A stretch of 36,766 nucleotides of DNA from Flavobacteriales bacterium (GTDB taxonomy: Bacteria > Bacteroidota > Bacteroidia > Flavobacteriales_D > Sanyastnellaceae). The notes below the pieces were generated by a model. It saw nothing but the letters and a program-made list of their open reading frames with translations. It was not told the origin of the DNA and did not search any database. The DNA lies in contig JADFAK010000170.1 of the NCBI GenBank assembly GCA_015665315.1, positions 1 through 36,766 on the forward strand, in the 5' to 3' direction. The position numbers were made by a program, and so were the translations under genes. Positions 15,446 through 23,999 of this stretch are shown here, one piece after another (the first letter of the stretch is position 1; every line of letters starts with the position of its first letter).

Positions 15446-15571
15446 GTCAGCAAAACGCACCCCTAAGATACGACTTTATTCACAATTCAATTGTTGAAAT
15501 GTTCATTTTTCACTTCCAGCCATCTACGTTAGGCCACCAAAGGTACCATGAAAACATGGAGAATAAGTAAC

Positions 15572-15613
15572 AAAAAAAACTGTCTAGCTACCATTCAAGT
15601 GGAAGCTAGACAG
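15572..15613 (-). terminator. Strong terminator of the peroxiredoxin gene
   Basis: On the minus strand CTGTCTAGCT (15613-15604) pairs perfectly with AGCTAGACAG (15589-15580). An inner CCA/TGG extends the stem across one mismatch, and a run of eight T follows (15579-15572). Confidence 0.92.
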
Positions 15614-15633
15614 CCTAAAAGTTTAAAAAAATC

Positions 15634-16266
15634 TTAGTGTTTTGCCAAATAATCGGCTACACCATCATGTGATTCGGCCATGCCTTCAGCTCCTTTGTTC
15701 CAGTTGGCTGGGCATACTTCACCATTCTCTTCGTGAAATTGCAGGGCGTCAACCATTCTAAGGGCTTCATCTACATTGCGACCAAGTGGGAAATTGTTCA
15801 CCAATTGGTGCTGAACGACTCCATCCTTATCGATGAGGAATAGACCACGGAACGCGATCATTGGCCCATTGGCACTCAGGCGTCCTTCTTCGTTGTAACC
15901 GTACTCGCCAGCCAATACGCCATAAGCGTCTGAAATGCTCTTATCTGTATCGGCAACAATAGGATAGGTAATACCTTTGATACCACCTTCTTTCTTGGCA
16001 ACCTGTAACCATCCCCAGTGCGACTGCTCTGTATCTGTTGAACATGCAACAACAGCGCAATTACGGCTTTCGAATTCAGCTAGTTTCTCTTGAAATGCGT
16101 GCAATTCAGTTGGACATACGAATGTAAAATCTTTCGGATAAAAGAAGAAAATGACATGCTTCTCCCCAAGGTACTGGTTCAAAGAAAAGTCTTCTACGAT
16201 TTGATTTCCATTTAGCAAAGCATTCGTCTCGAACGATGGTGCTTTTTTACCTACTAGTACTGACAT
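15634..16266 (-). CDS. Typical 2-Cys peroxiredoxin (AhpC/Tsa family)
   Basis: The 210-aa cytosolic enzyme reduces hydrogen peroxide and alkyl hydroperoxides with a thiol. The peroxidatic Cys51 lies in FYPKDFTFVCPTE, and the resolving Cys185 lies in NGEVCPANW near the C-terminus. The conserved Arg in FRGLFLID and the GGLG-like and YF-like regions of sensitive Prx proteins can be compared: here SANGPMIAFRG lies in the expected place. The reductant (thioredoxin or AhpF) is not encoded next to it. It is a single-gene unit with a perfect -7 element about 45 nt before the ATG and a strong terminator. Confidence 0.95.
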   Translation of the reverse strand: MSVLVGKKAPSFETNALLNGNQIVEDFSLNQYLGEKHVIFFFYPKDFTFVCPTELHAFQEKLAEFESRNCAVVACSTDTEQSHWGWLQVAKKEGGIKGITYPIVADTDKSISDAYGVLAGEYGYNEEGRLSANGPMIAFRGLFLIDKDGVVQHQLVNNFPLGRNVDEALRMVDALQFHEENGEVCPANWNKGAEGMAESHDGVADYLAKH

Positions 16267-16310
16267 ATTATTCTAATTTGTGAGATGAACTCTCTTTTTT
16301 GTTTGACCGT

Positions 16311-16318
16311 CAAAATTA
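16311..16318 (-). promoter_or_regulatory. Putative -7 element of the peroxiredoxin gene
   Basis: TAATTTTG on the minus strand matches TAnnTTTG exactly, 45 nt before the start codon. No well-spaced -33 TTG is seen. Confidence 0.5.
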
Positions 16319-16351
16319 ATACATCTAGTCCAATGAATGACATAAGATTTG

Positions 16352-17080
16352 TCATGCCGACAAATAAGCCAGGCTCAGGCCGATGAGGATAGTCACAAAT
16401 TTGGCCAAATTGAAGCGATGGCCTTCAGAAGACTCAAAAATGATTGTAGTGCTTACATGAAGAAGTATACCAATTAAGATCGCATTGGCGATATAGGGTA
16501 GGTCCCCACCTACGCCGATATCAAAAGAGGCCAATACTTTATAGACCAGCGCTCCAGCCGGCGACGCAAAGGCAAATATACCTAGTAGCAATAAGGACTT
16601 CCATTTGGCAAATTTTGCTGCCACCATCATTCCAGACAAGACCAAAGCTACGGGGACCTTATGAAGTAGAATTCCAACTAGGAGCGAATGACTATGCCCG
16701 TGATCATGTCCGCCAAAAGGCATTCCTTCAAAAAAGGCATGAATTCCAATCGAAATCAAAACGACGGTGGGAAAGGTTTTGTCATGCCCGTGACTGTGTT
16801 CGTGCGAATGAAAATGTCCATGCTCCACACCTTCGGAAAGATACTCTAGGACAATCTGCACCAAAAACCCGGCTATGATCCAGATTCCAGGACTAGCCAA
16901 GCTCCCACTGAACACGTAAGGAAAAAGCTGCAGCAGGCACAAACCCAATAGAAAGGCACCGCTGAAGGATAAGAGCAGTCGGCTCTTACTATGCAAGGAC
17001 TTACCAGATAAGATGACGGCCATACCAGTTATCATCACAACGGCAAAAAGTAGGATAATATCAATCCACGACTGGTGCAT
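16352..17080 (-). CDS. ZIP-family divalent metal transporter
   Basis: The 242-aa inner-membrane protein has about seven or eight helices and belongs to the ZIP family, which moves zinc, iron or related metals into the cytoplasm. The two metal-binding helices carry IGIHAFFEGMPFGG (about 114-127) and GILLHKVPVALVLSG (about 137-151). Two His-rich loops, HGHFHSHEHSHGHD and GGHDHGHSHS, are typical metal-sensing or binding stretches. Its ATG lies within the 3' end of the methyltransferase gene (20-nt overlap), so the two are cotranscribed. The metal specificity cannot be decided from sequence. Confidence 0.9.
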   Translation of the reverse strand: MHQSWIDIILLFAVVMITGMAVILSGKSLHSKSRLLLSFSGAFLLGLCLLQLFPYVFSGSLASPGIWIIAGFLVQIVLEYLSEGVEHGHFHSHEHSHGHDKTFPTVVLISIGIHAFFEGMPFGGHDHGHSHSLLVGILLHKVPVALVLSGMMVAAKFAKWKSLLLLGIFAFASPAGALVYKVLASFDIGVGGDLPYIANAILIGILLHVSTTIIFESSEGHRFNLAKFVTILIGLSLAYLSA

Positions 17081-17822
17081 GTGTTTTCTTTTTAGCTACG
17101 ATTATCAATCTAGGGGATTCGGCAGTCATAGGATCTAGCTTATACGAGCCGAATACCTGCTTGATGGCAAATCCTGCGCGCTCCAACATTTTTTTAAAAT
17201 CCTCAAAATGAAAAAGCTGAACTCGTTCCTCAAAATGAAGTTGCTCAGCGCCATCGACGATTTCAATTCCTTTGCAAATATGACCATTTCGCACCTCTTT
17301 CGAGATAGAAAAATGGACATTTCCTATCATCTTCTCTTCTGTCGGCACCATATTAGCTATTACACAAGTGGCATTGAAATAGTCCAAAACAAAAGTTCCG
17401 TCTTCTGCCAAATGCTCAAAAACGCGTTGTAGCACTGCACTGTTGTCTTCGCTATTCTCAAAATAGCCAAAGCTGGTGAATAGGTTAAATACGCAATCGA
17501 AGCGTTGCCCCAGTTCAAAAAACCGCATGTCCCCTACTTCATAAGTCTCACCACTTGACAGACTTTTTGCCTTGGCAATACTTTCGACGCTGAGATCGAG
17601 TCCCGTGACTTGATACCCCAACCTCGCCATAACCCGTGCATGTCTGCCCGCACCACAAGCCAAGTCCAAAACCTTCCCGCCCTTCTCTGCGTTAAGCACA
17701 TTTAGTAGTCGAACAATAAAGGCATCTGCCTCCTTATCGTCGCGATTGGAATAGAGTAAATGGTAATAGGGAGAATCAAACCATGATTCAAACCAAGGTT
17801 TACCAGTGGAATTAGTTGACAT
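17061..17822 (-). CDS. Class I SAM-dependent methyltransferase
   Basis: The 253-aa cytosolic protein has the Rossmann-type SAM site: motif I VLDLACGAGRHARVMARLGY (about 53-72) and motif II VTGLDLS (about 74-80). FDCVFNLFTSFGYF (about 109-122) follows at the motif IV region. The substrate is unknown; the nearest pattern is the UbiE/small-molecule group. The gene precedes and overlaps the ZIP transporter gene, so it is first in a two-gene operon; a functional link to metal homeostasis is not obvious. The ATG at 17822 opens the protein without a signal peptide. Confidence 0.85.
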   Translation of the reverse strand: MSTNSTGKPWFESWFDSPYYHLLYSNRDDKEADAFIVRLLNVLNAEKGGKVLDLACGAGRHARVMARLGYQVTGLDLSVESIAKAKSLSSGETYEVGDMRFFELGQRFDCVFNLFTSFGYFENSEDNSAVLQRVFEHLAEDGTFVLDYFNATCVIANMVPTEEKMIGNVHFSISKEVRNGHICKGIEIVDGAEQLHFEERVQLFHFEDFKKMLERAGFAIKQVFGSYKLDPMTAESPRLIIVAKKKTHAPVVD

Positions 17823-17875
17823 CGATTATAGAATTATCCTACAGCATTGGATAGGCAATATTAGAAATTGATTTT

Positions 17876-17883
17876 TAACTTTG
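17876..17883 (+). promoter_or_regulatory. Putative -7 element of the siaB-siaC operon
   Basis: TAACTTTG matches TAnnTTTG exactly. It implies a leader of about 110 nt before the TTG start of siaB. The nearest TTG upstream (17847) is too far for the ideal 19-nt spacer. Confidence 0.45.
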
Positions 17884-17999
17884 AGACATCATAATCATCT
17901 GACTTACATTTATCTGAGCAGATGGCTCAACTTGAGCAAAGAACATGAAGATACTGGAGTGGGCGAAATAAAATTCATCACAAAGGACAACACGACGAT

Positions 18000-18557
18000 T
18001 TGAAAGGAGAATTCGACATATTTGACATTTACCACGGATTGGAGCGTAACAACGTTATGCTGTTATTCAAGGGAGAGCTGACTCCCGATTTGATCAATTC
18101 CATCCTTCACATCGTAGAAGAAAAGATGAATCGATCAGATACTAACCTAAAGATTCGGAAAAAAGTATTTAATATTCTCGTAGAGTGTTTACAAAATCTG
18201 TATCATCACAATCAGATTAAAAGCAGTGATATTGATGCCAACAGTGATTTCCCAGCAGGAATGGTTATGGTCGCCGAAGACGACGATGGATATTCAATCA
18301 TGACGGGAAATTTTATTGCTTCTGAAGTCGTATCTTCTTTGCAAAAGAAATTGGAGGAGATCAACGACTTGGATCGAGAAGGGTTGAAAGCACTGTACAG
18401 TAAGATTCTGGACAACGGAGAAATGACTAAGAAAGGAGGAGGAAGTCTAGGCCTTATCGAGATAGCACGTAAGTCGGGAGAAAAGCTTGAATTTGGCTTT
18501 GCCCCATTAAACAATATGAATAATTTTTTCAGTCTCAACGTAAAAGTTAATCACTGA
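18000..18557 (+). CDS. siaB: SiaB-family protein kinase
   Basis: The 185-aa GHKL-fold protein matches SiaB, which in Pseudomonas phosphorylates the small partner SiaC. The N-box helix KKVFNILVECLQNLYHH contains the expected Glu62 and Asn66, and KKGGGSLGLIEIAR (about 140-153) is the Gly-rich ATP-lid region. The start is TTG at 18000: the only in-frame alternative upstream, before a stop at 17946, is a rare ATT, and MKGEFDIFDIYHGLERNNVML fits the family N-terminus. siaC follows after 3 nt. In Pseudomonas SiaC phosphorylation is reversed by the phosphatase SiaA and controls the diguanylate cyclase SiaD; neither is visible here, so the output is unknown. Confidence 0.88.
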   Translation: MKGEFDIFDIYHGLERNNVMLLFKGELTPDLINSILHIVEEKMNRSDTNLKIRKKVFNILVECLQNLYHHNQIKSSDIDANSDFPAGMVMVAEDDDGYSIMTGNFIASEVVSSLQKKLEEINDLDREGLKALYSKILDNGEMTKKGGGSLGLIEIARKSGEKLEFGFAPLNNMNNFFSLNVKVNH

Positions 18558-18560
18558 CAC

Positions 18561-18935
18561 ATGGAAGACATTAGAATACAAGGAACACCCAAAACGCCAA
18601 CTGTAAATTTCATTTCCAGTGAAGGTCTATTAGAAATCAAAGGAAGATCTATTCCTGAGAACTCGATTGAGTTTTACAAGCCGTTAATCGACTGGATTGA
18701 AAGCTATGCTCAGCAACCAAATGATTCGAGCAACGTGAATATTCAACTTGAGTATTTCAATACCAGTTCGTCCAAGTGCATCCTGGACCTCTTCAAGAAG
18801 CTTGAGGCGATCAATAAATCGATCACGATCAACTGGTATTACGAGGAGGATGATGAGGATATGCTAGAAGCTGGTGAGGATTACGAAGCCATCATCAATA
18901 TTCCGTTTAAAATGATTGAAGTCGAGGAGATTTAG
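18561..18935 (+). CDS. siaC: SiaC-family regulatory phosphoprotein (DUF1987)
   Basis: The 124-aa protein is the substrate of SiaB. The phosphorylation-site region reads LEYFNTSSSK, with Thr68 at exactly the residue number reported for the phosphorylated Thr of Pseudomonas SiaC. It starts 3 nt after the siaB stop and ends at a strong terminator, so siaB and siaC form a two-gene operon. The C-terminus is strongly acidic (YEEDDEDMLEAGEDYE). It probably switches the activity of a partner protein by phosphorylation, but no diguanylate cyclase is encoded in the window. Confidence 0.9.
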   Translation: MEDIRIQGTPKTPTVNFISSEGLLEIKGRSIPENSIEFYKPLIDWIESYAQQPNDSSNVNIQLEYFNTSSSKCILDLFKKLEAINKSITINWYYEEDDEDMLEAGEDYEAIINIPFKMIEVEEI

Positions 18936-18955
18936 GTCTTTTCGTTCACATATTT

Positions 18956-18989
18956 AAAGCCGGCTTTCTACATGAAGGTCGGCTTTTTT
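18956..18989 (+). terminator. Terminator of siaB-siaC
   Basis: GCCG-G-CTTTC (18959-18968) pairs with GAAGG-T-CGGC (18974-18983), with one G-T and one mismatch-like pair, followed by six T. Confidence 0.85.
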
Positions 18990-19405
18990 CGTTGCTGGTT
19001 CTCAATGTTTAGCAATAAATGCAAATGATTCTTCTAGCCCAACATTTGCCAACGGCTAGAAAAAGAAATACTAGCCCTGCACGACTTAATTCTCCTTTCG
19101 AAGGCTGAACAAACAAAACGACGGGAAATGAATCAATAAGAACTTGGGTGATTCGAGCCAGAAATACGGATTTCAACTACTGCATTGCATTTGCCAGCGG
19201 CTAGAAAAAGAAATGCTAACCCTGCACGACTTAATTCTCCCTTCGAAGGCTGAACAAACAAAACGACGGGAAATGAATCAATAGGAACTAGGGTGTTTTG
19301 AGCCAGAAATACGGATTTCAACTACTGCATTGCATTTGCCAGCGGCTAAGAAAACCACCAACCATGAAATCGAATGATCAAGAAGGGGACACAAACGACA
19401 GGCAG
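18990..19405. other. Intergenic region without genes
   Basis: Apart from the 145-bp tandem repeat I see no gene or RNA in this stretch. A 17-bp palindrome (AGCTATTC-C-GAATAGCT, 19404-19420) overlaps the stop codon of the ABC transporter gene that ends at 19406. Confidence 0.5.
19043..19350. repeat. 145-bp tandem repeat (two full copies and a partial third)
   Basis: Units start with CATTTGCC at 19043, 19188 and 19333, exactly 145 bp apart. The first two copies are over 90% identical along their whole length; the third stops after about 18 bp. The first base block, CATTTGCCrrCGGCTA, is the inverted form of the dispersed motif at 2784 and 5111. The upstream boundary carries GCAAATG (19021-19027), which can pair with CATTTGC (19043-19049). 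No reading frame is convincingly coding. Confidence 0.9.
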
Positions 19406-22400
19406 CTATTCCGAATAGCTAAACTTAACCCTCAATTTCAGGAGTTTTGCCAAACGCTCGGCAACACGCGTTAACAATTCAATTAAGCGTCGCAGTCCGT
19501 CGAAAAACAGCGTAACAACCATCAACATCGTCATGATCCAAATGACCATCATATTGGCCGAGAAGGTGGTAATCTGCTTGCCGAAAAGATTCTTGGAAGG
19601 AGCGTAAAACTGTGCTTTGAGGAAAGACTTGTGTATCGGAGTAATGTAGACAGGGTCGCTTTTTTGCACCAACTCGCCTTCGTACTCGACGATCTTTTCC
19701 ATTTCGTTTTCATTCGTCACGAAATCGGCCAAGCTCTCATTGAAATGTTCGTCTTTGATCCTTAGGTACTCTGCTTTTTTATCCGGCGTATTGGCAGCCA
19801 ATCCGATCACCTCGTCTTTGGCATTGAACTCTTTGTTGTAGCCCTTTTTGTAGAACTGATTGAGTTGATCCAGGCTCACCTTCACATTTTCTAGCACTTC
19901 GTGGGTCACTTTGGACGGATAGAGCTCATCAAATTGTGAAAATCTAAAATTGGCAAATTCCTTTTGTTCTTTCTCAAACTCATTGCGAATCAAGAGCAAG
20001 TTGTAATCTAGTTTGGTAGCGTCCTCTCCAGAGGCCAACAGGTTTTGGCATTCGATCGTCTTGCTCCGAATATCCTTGATCCAATAATCCTTTTTCCACT
20101 TGTAGCGCTCGATTTTCATGTCAAAATCAAACACCTGCTTCACGTGCTTGTTGTTCTTGTATTGGTACACGGCCATGGCTTCATAGGCCCAGCGGCTCGC
20201 CATAATATTGCCTATCCAAGGAACGCTGCTCTCGGATGAAAAGAGCGGATAGAGCTTGTCAAACTTCACAATTACCCCCGAAAACAAGAGTTGTGGAATG
20301 ATGAGAATAGGAATGAGGATATAAATAACTTTCGCCGAGTTGAAGCTGGCTGAGATATTGAGTCCGAGTAGATTGGCAAAGCAAGAAGTGGTAAATAGCA
20401 CAATCCAAAAAGGTAGGATCATGTCTTGAATTTCTAGGATGGTGTTTCCAACGAGCACGTAAAAAAGCGACTGCACCGCTGAAATCAGGAACATAATCCC
20501 AATTTTAGAACTCAGATAACTTCCTTTGCTCAAGTTGAGAAACTTTTCTCTTTTGAGAATTTTTTGATCGCGAATAATTTCTTCGGCGCTCACTGTCAGA
20601 CCGAGGAAAAGCGACACAATAACGGAGATGAACAAGAACTGTGGAATATTCTCACTTTCCCTAAAAATATAGCTTGAGGTAGCCTCCTCTCCTATTTTGT
20701 AATACTTGATGAAAAAGGACAACACGAAGGCCAAAAGTGGTGCTTCAAGAGTGTTGATAATCATGTATTGTTGATTCGCAATTTTACTCAACGCGTCGCG
20801 CGTAAGAAAAACACGAAGTTGCTTGAGCTTGTTGGGAATGCTAAAAGACGTGGTAGGAGTTTCTCGCTTTCTATCACGGATTTTTATGTGGTTACCAATG
20901 ATCACATTGAAGAAATTATTCCACTCACGAGGAGAGATCTTTCTGTGTTCGGTAAGGTTTCCGTATTCATCGACCACTTTGGACTCGATGATATTAAATA
21001 TTTGTTCGGGGTTCACATTTCCGCACCTGGGGCATTCGCTTTCGGTAACGTTGACGTGGTTAACCAGTTTCTTGAAATAGATAATACTCTCAACCGGGTT
21101 ACCATAATAAATCGGATAGCCTCCTTGATCTAGGATGAACAACTTGTCGAACATTTTAAAAATGTCGGACGAAGGCTGATGGATCACTACAAAGATTAGC
21201 TTCCCTTTCAAGGTGAGCTCTTTGAGTAAGTCCATAATATTTTCTGAATCTCGGCTAGACAATCCTGATGTAGGCTCATCTACGAACAATACGGCCGGCT
21301 CACGAATCAACTCCAGAGCAATGTTCAATCTCTTTCGTTGTCCGCCCGAGATAGTCTTTTCCATCGGCGACCCCACAGTAAGATCCCGGGCCTCAAACAG
21401 TCCGAGCTGCATAAGTGTTTCGTGGACGAGCGCAGTAATTTCCTCATCTCCTTTTTTCCCAAAACACAACTTGGCATTGTAGAACAGGTTCTCAAAAACA
21501 CTCAGCTCTTCTATGAGCAGGTCATCTTGCGCAACATAGCCGATTACACCTTCAATTTCATCGGATTCATGGTGAATGTCAATTCCATTGATCGTTACCT
21601 TTCCGAAGGTAGGCGTGTAGTTTCCATTGAGAACATTGAGCAAGGTAGACTTTCCCGAACCACTTGCTCCCATAATCCCAATCAGGGATCCTGATTCTTC
21701 GAACAGGTTTAATTGGTGTAGAGCTTGTTTGTTATTTCGCTTGAAATAGTAAGATACATTCTCGGCACGAAAAACGATGTTCATGCTGTCCGACTCATCC
21801 AAGAACCTATGGATTATGTCGCTGTAGTAGATCGGACTTATCTTGGAACCTCGGATAGACGATCCTTGAAGGAATACGTAGCTTCTGCTATTGCCTAAGG
21901 CCTGTCCGTTGAGCAGCAAGTCTTCGTTTCCAAAATATCGAACAAGGAACATGTTTTCCTTTTCGAGTCTGAAAAAAATGAATTTCCCCAGTAAGCCTTC
22001 TTTTTCTATGTGTTTGGCCGCTTTGAGATGTTCAGGTTTTTGGCTACCGGAAATCAATAAAAATTCAGGGTGATCGATCCAACCCTCTTCTTTTGCTGAG
22101 GCCAGCTCTACCAGGTACTCGTAGGTTTCTCGTTCAATGTTAAACGTATCAGCAACTGTCTCGACAAATTCCCATTCCTGGTCGTTGGTGTCTGGGAAAG
22201 CGCTAATAAACTCCAGCAGCCTCATGAGAACGAAAATTTTCTCTTTCTGGGCTAATTCTTCATTGATACGGGTACAAATTCTAAGAACTTTGACAGAAGA
22301 CAGTGATGTACGCTTGCGCGTTCCTTCCTTGCCGTCCTTTCTTTTGCTCTGATTCTGCGCGAGCAGCTCGTCATAAACATCCAAGTATTTGAGTACAAGG

Positions 22401-22531
22401 TCTTTATTCAGCTGCTGACGCAAGAACATCGCGACAATATTTCGTCCGGAGTCTGCATCACTTTCTCCCTCACCGCCTCGGGCGATGATAGCAAAAAGTT
22501 GCATTAAAGCTTTTAATATACCTGCACTCAT
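19406..22531 (-). CDS. Large ABCG-type ABC transporter with N-terminal TerB-like domain
   Basis: The protein is 1041 aa from the ATG at 22531 (an in-frame TTG at 22561 would add 10). Order: a helical TerB-like domain (about 1-150), an FHA-like beta region (about 185-245), an ABC ATPase, then a membrane half of about six helices. The ATPase has Walker A GASGSGKST (about 288-296), signature ISGGQRKRLN (about 394-403) and Walker B VLFVDEPTSGL (about 414-424), with the late H-loop IHQPSSD. A large soluble, coiled-coil-rich domain (about 790-980) precedes the last helix. A CxxC (CPRC, about 500-503) lies between the ATPase and the membrane part. ABCG half-transporters usually export lipids or hydrophobic compounds; the substrate here is unknown. 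Confidence 0.85.
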   Translation of the reverse strand: MSAGILKALMQLFAIIARGGEGESDADSGRNIVAMFLRQQLNKDLVLKYLDVYDELLAQNQSKRKDGKEGTRKRTSLSSVKVLRICTRINEELAQKEKIFVLMRLLEFISAFPDTNDQEWEFVETVADTFNIERETYEYLVELASAKEEGWIDHPEFLLISGSQKPEHLKAAKHIEKEGLLGKFIFFRLEKENMFLVRYFGNEDLLLNGQALGNSRSYVFLQGSSIRGSKISPIYYSDIIHRFLDESDSMNIVFRAENVSYYFKRNNKQALHQLNLFEESGSLIGIMGASGSGKSTLLNVLNGNYTPTFGKVTINGIDIHHESDEIEGVIGYVAQDDLLIEELSVFENLFYNAKLCFGKKGDEEITALVHETLMQLGLFEARDLTVGSPMEKTISGGQRKRLNIALELIREPAVLFVDEPTSGLSSRDSENIMDLLKELTLKGKLIFVVIHQPSSDIFKMFDKLFILDQGGYPIYYGNPVESIIYFKKLVNHVNVTESECPRCGNVNPEQIFNIIESKVVDEYGNLTEHRKISPREWNNFFNVIIGNHIKIRDRKRETPTTSFSIPNKLKQLRVFLTRDALSKIANQQYMIINTLEAPLLAFVLSFFIKYYKIGEEATSSYIFRESENIPQFLFISVIVSLFLGLTVSAEEIIRDQKILKREKFLNLSKGSYLSSKIGIMFLISAVQSLFYVLVGNTILEIQDMILPFWIVLFTTSCFANLLGLNISASFNSAKVIYILIPILIIPQLLFSGVIVKFDKLYPLFSSESSVPWIGNIMASRWAYEAMAVYQYKNNKHVKQVFDFDMKIERYKWKKDYWIKDIRSKTIECQNLLASGEDATKLDYNLLLIRNEFEKEQKEFANFRFSQFDELYPSKVTHEVLENVKVSLDQLNQFYKKGYNKEFNAKDEVIGLAANTPDKKAEYLRIKDEHFNESLADFVTNENEMEKIVEYEGELVQKSDPVYITPIHKSFLKAQFYAPSKNLFGKQITTFSANMMVIWIMTMLMVVTLFFDGLRRLIELLTRVAERLAKLLKLRVKFSYSE

Positions 22532-22623
22532 TGGGGGTGGATTATTATCTTCAAAGGGCAAGTTTCCGTTAAAATAGGAGATTCCATTGCAGTAACCTCT
22601 CTACTGTCTTCGTAGGAAATGGA

Positions 22624-23040
22624 CTATTGTTTGAAGCCGACTAAGAGTACGGCACATCCTGATTCCCTTTTCTTGTGATCGAGTTGTGCTTCAATCGTAC
22701 AATTGACTGTTGAGCCCACTACGAAATCCCAATAGGGTGCATTCAAGTGGTCGGCATTGCTAAAAAGTTCGTTCTTTTCTTCATCGAAAATTCGGAAGAT
22801 AAGATTGCCATCTTCTGCTCCACTGCAGGCTGCAATTCGGTAGGTACTGGCACCGAACATGGTCATTTGAAATTCGGCTACTTGATCGTGATATAGCAGT
22901 GCTCGATACATTTGACCGTCAGAAATATATTCGTCTGACATGTTGTGCCCACACCATGTTGCTATGCTATCACATTGAGCATTGACTGAGAATCCTATTG
23001 CTGCGAACAGCGCTATGAATGTTATTTTGATTGCTTTCAT
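22624..23040 (-). CDS. Secreted protein of unknown function
   Basis: The 138-aa protein has a Sec signal peptide (1-21, ending SVNAQ). The mature part contains six Cys (in CDSIATWC, RIAACSG, NCTIEAQ and GCAVLLVGF), suggesting disulfides outside the cytoplasm, and looks like a small beta-sandwich. I do not recognise a family. It begins 2 nt after the stop of the upstream lipoprotein gene, so the two are an operon and probably act together at the cell envelope. Confidence 0.65.
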   Translation of the reverse strand: MKAIKITFIALFAAIGFSVNAQCDSIATWCGHNMSDEYISDGQMYRALLYHDQVAEFQMTMFGASTYRIAACSGAEDGNLIFRIFDEEKNELFSNADHLNAPYWDFVVGSTVNCTIEAQLDHKKRESGCAVLLVGFKQ

Positions 23041-23042
23041 GC

Positions 23043-23975
23043 TTAGCTTATGATAATGGTTCTAATTTCTGATAGTTTGGTTCTGATTTGCTCAACATGG
23101 GCATCAGTAACCTCAACGCTACTCTTACAATTGAAGTAAGTCGTTTTTTCATCCTCGTCTGTGATAGGTGCCTCATAGGCGTATGAATACACCATTGAGT
23201 CAAAAATTCTTAGGACGTCGGTCAGACCTTTGCGCACTTGATTTACTTGCGGATCGTCATATTTACTTAGCAAAGCGACTAGACTTGTAAGGGCCGATCG
23301 TTGCTCACCAATCCTTTTTCTAATATCTTCATTGCTCTTGGCTACATCCAAAGCGATATGCAATGCTTCTATCCAGCCTCCGGCAAGAATCAAGCTGGCC
23401 GCTTCATTTCGCTCATTGTCCTTCAAATACTGGTTCACCTCACGATAGAGTTCGGCGTTCAAGACGTACAGAGAATCGCGTATTTCGCTGTTCTCGTGAA
23501 ATCGTGAAATAATTGTTGGATTGATGTTGTTTTTAATTCCCAAGTCATCGGCCAAGCGCTCAACGAGGGTGAAATACTCGATGCTCATTGACGTATTGTC
23601 GAAGTTTGACAAATAGGCCAAATCAGCTCCGTAAACGCCCATATTCATGGCTTTTTGAAATTGATTTACATAGCCCTTGTAGTTACTTGAAGGGTTAAGC
23701 AAAGCCTCGTTGTATGGAATTTTGGACTGACGAATAAGGAGGGCAGTCTGGATAGGAGATGGAATACTGAAGATCTCGCCTTTATACTTGATCACAGATC
23801 CACTCAAGCCTCCATCGCCGTTCTCCTTGATTTGAGGAATAGAGTCAGTAAGTACCTCTGCTCCGTCTTGGTCACTACTAGTCTCGCTGCAGGATGCCAA
23901 GCTAAATACTAGCGTGCCTACCGCAAGAGCAGACAGGAAATTTCGTTTGATAGGTGATGCCATTTGATTGAACAT
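23043..23975 (-). CDS. Lipoprotein of unknown function, alpha-helical
   Basis: The 310-aa protein has a type II signal peptide with lipobox FSLASC (lipidated Cys29 from the ATG at 23975; an ATG at 23963 is also possible). Ser/Asp/Glu residues follow (CSETSSDQDGAEVLTD), which could act as a surface-export signal (inference). The mature part is mostly helical, with no motif I can name. It is first in a two-gene operon with the secreted protein at 22624. A hairpin GGTTTA-ACGAC-TAAACC (24000-24016) lies in its leader. Confidence 0.65.
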   Translation of the reverse strand: MFNQMASPIKRNFLSALAVGTLVFSLASCSETSSDQDGAEVLTDSIPQIKENGDGGLSGSVIKYKGEIFSIPSPIQTALLIRQSKIPYNEALLNPSSNYKGYVNQFQKAMNMGVYGADLAYLSNFDNTSMSIEYFTLVERLADDLGIKNNINPTIISRFHENSEIRDSLYVLNAELYREVNQYLKDNERNEAASLILAGGWIEALHIALDVAKSNEDIRKRIGEQRSALTSLVALLSKYDDPQVNQVRKGLTDVLRIFDSMVYSYAYEAPITDEDEKTTYFNCKSSVEVTDAHVEQIRTKLSEIRTIIIS

Positions 23976-23999
23976 TATCAGGGTGTAAGAGTGTTGGTA

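Noticed and set aside
19133-19321. 62-aa frame across the tandem repeat (minus strand)
   Set aside because: It is wholly made of repeat sequence, has no family pattern and is best explained by the repeat itself.
19043-19350. CRISPR array or integron attC array
   Set aside because: The 145-bp units are near-identical throughout, with no repeat-spacer alternation, and the RYYYAAC/GTTRRRY ends of attC sites are absent.
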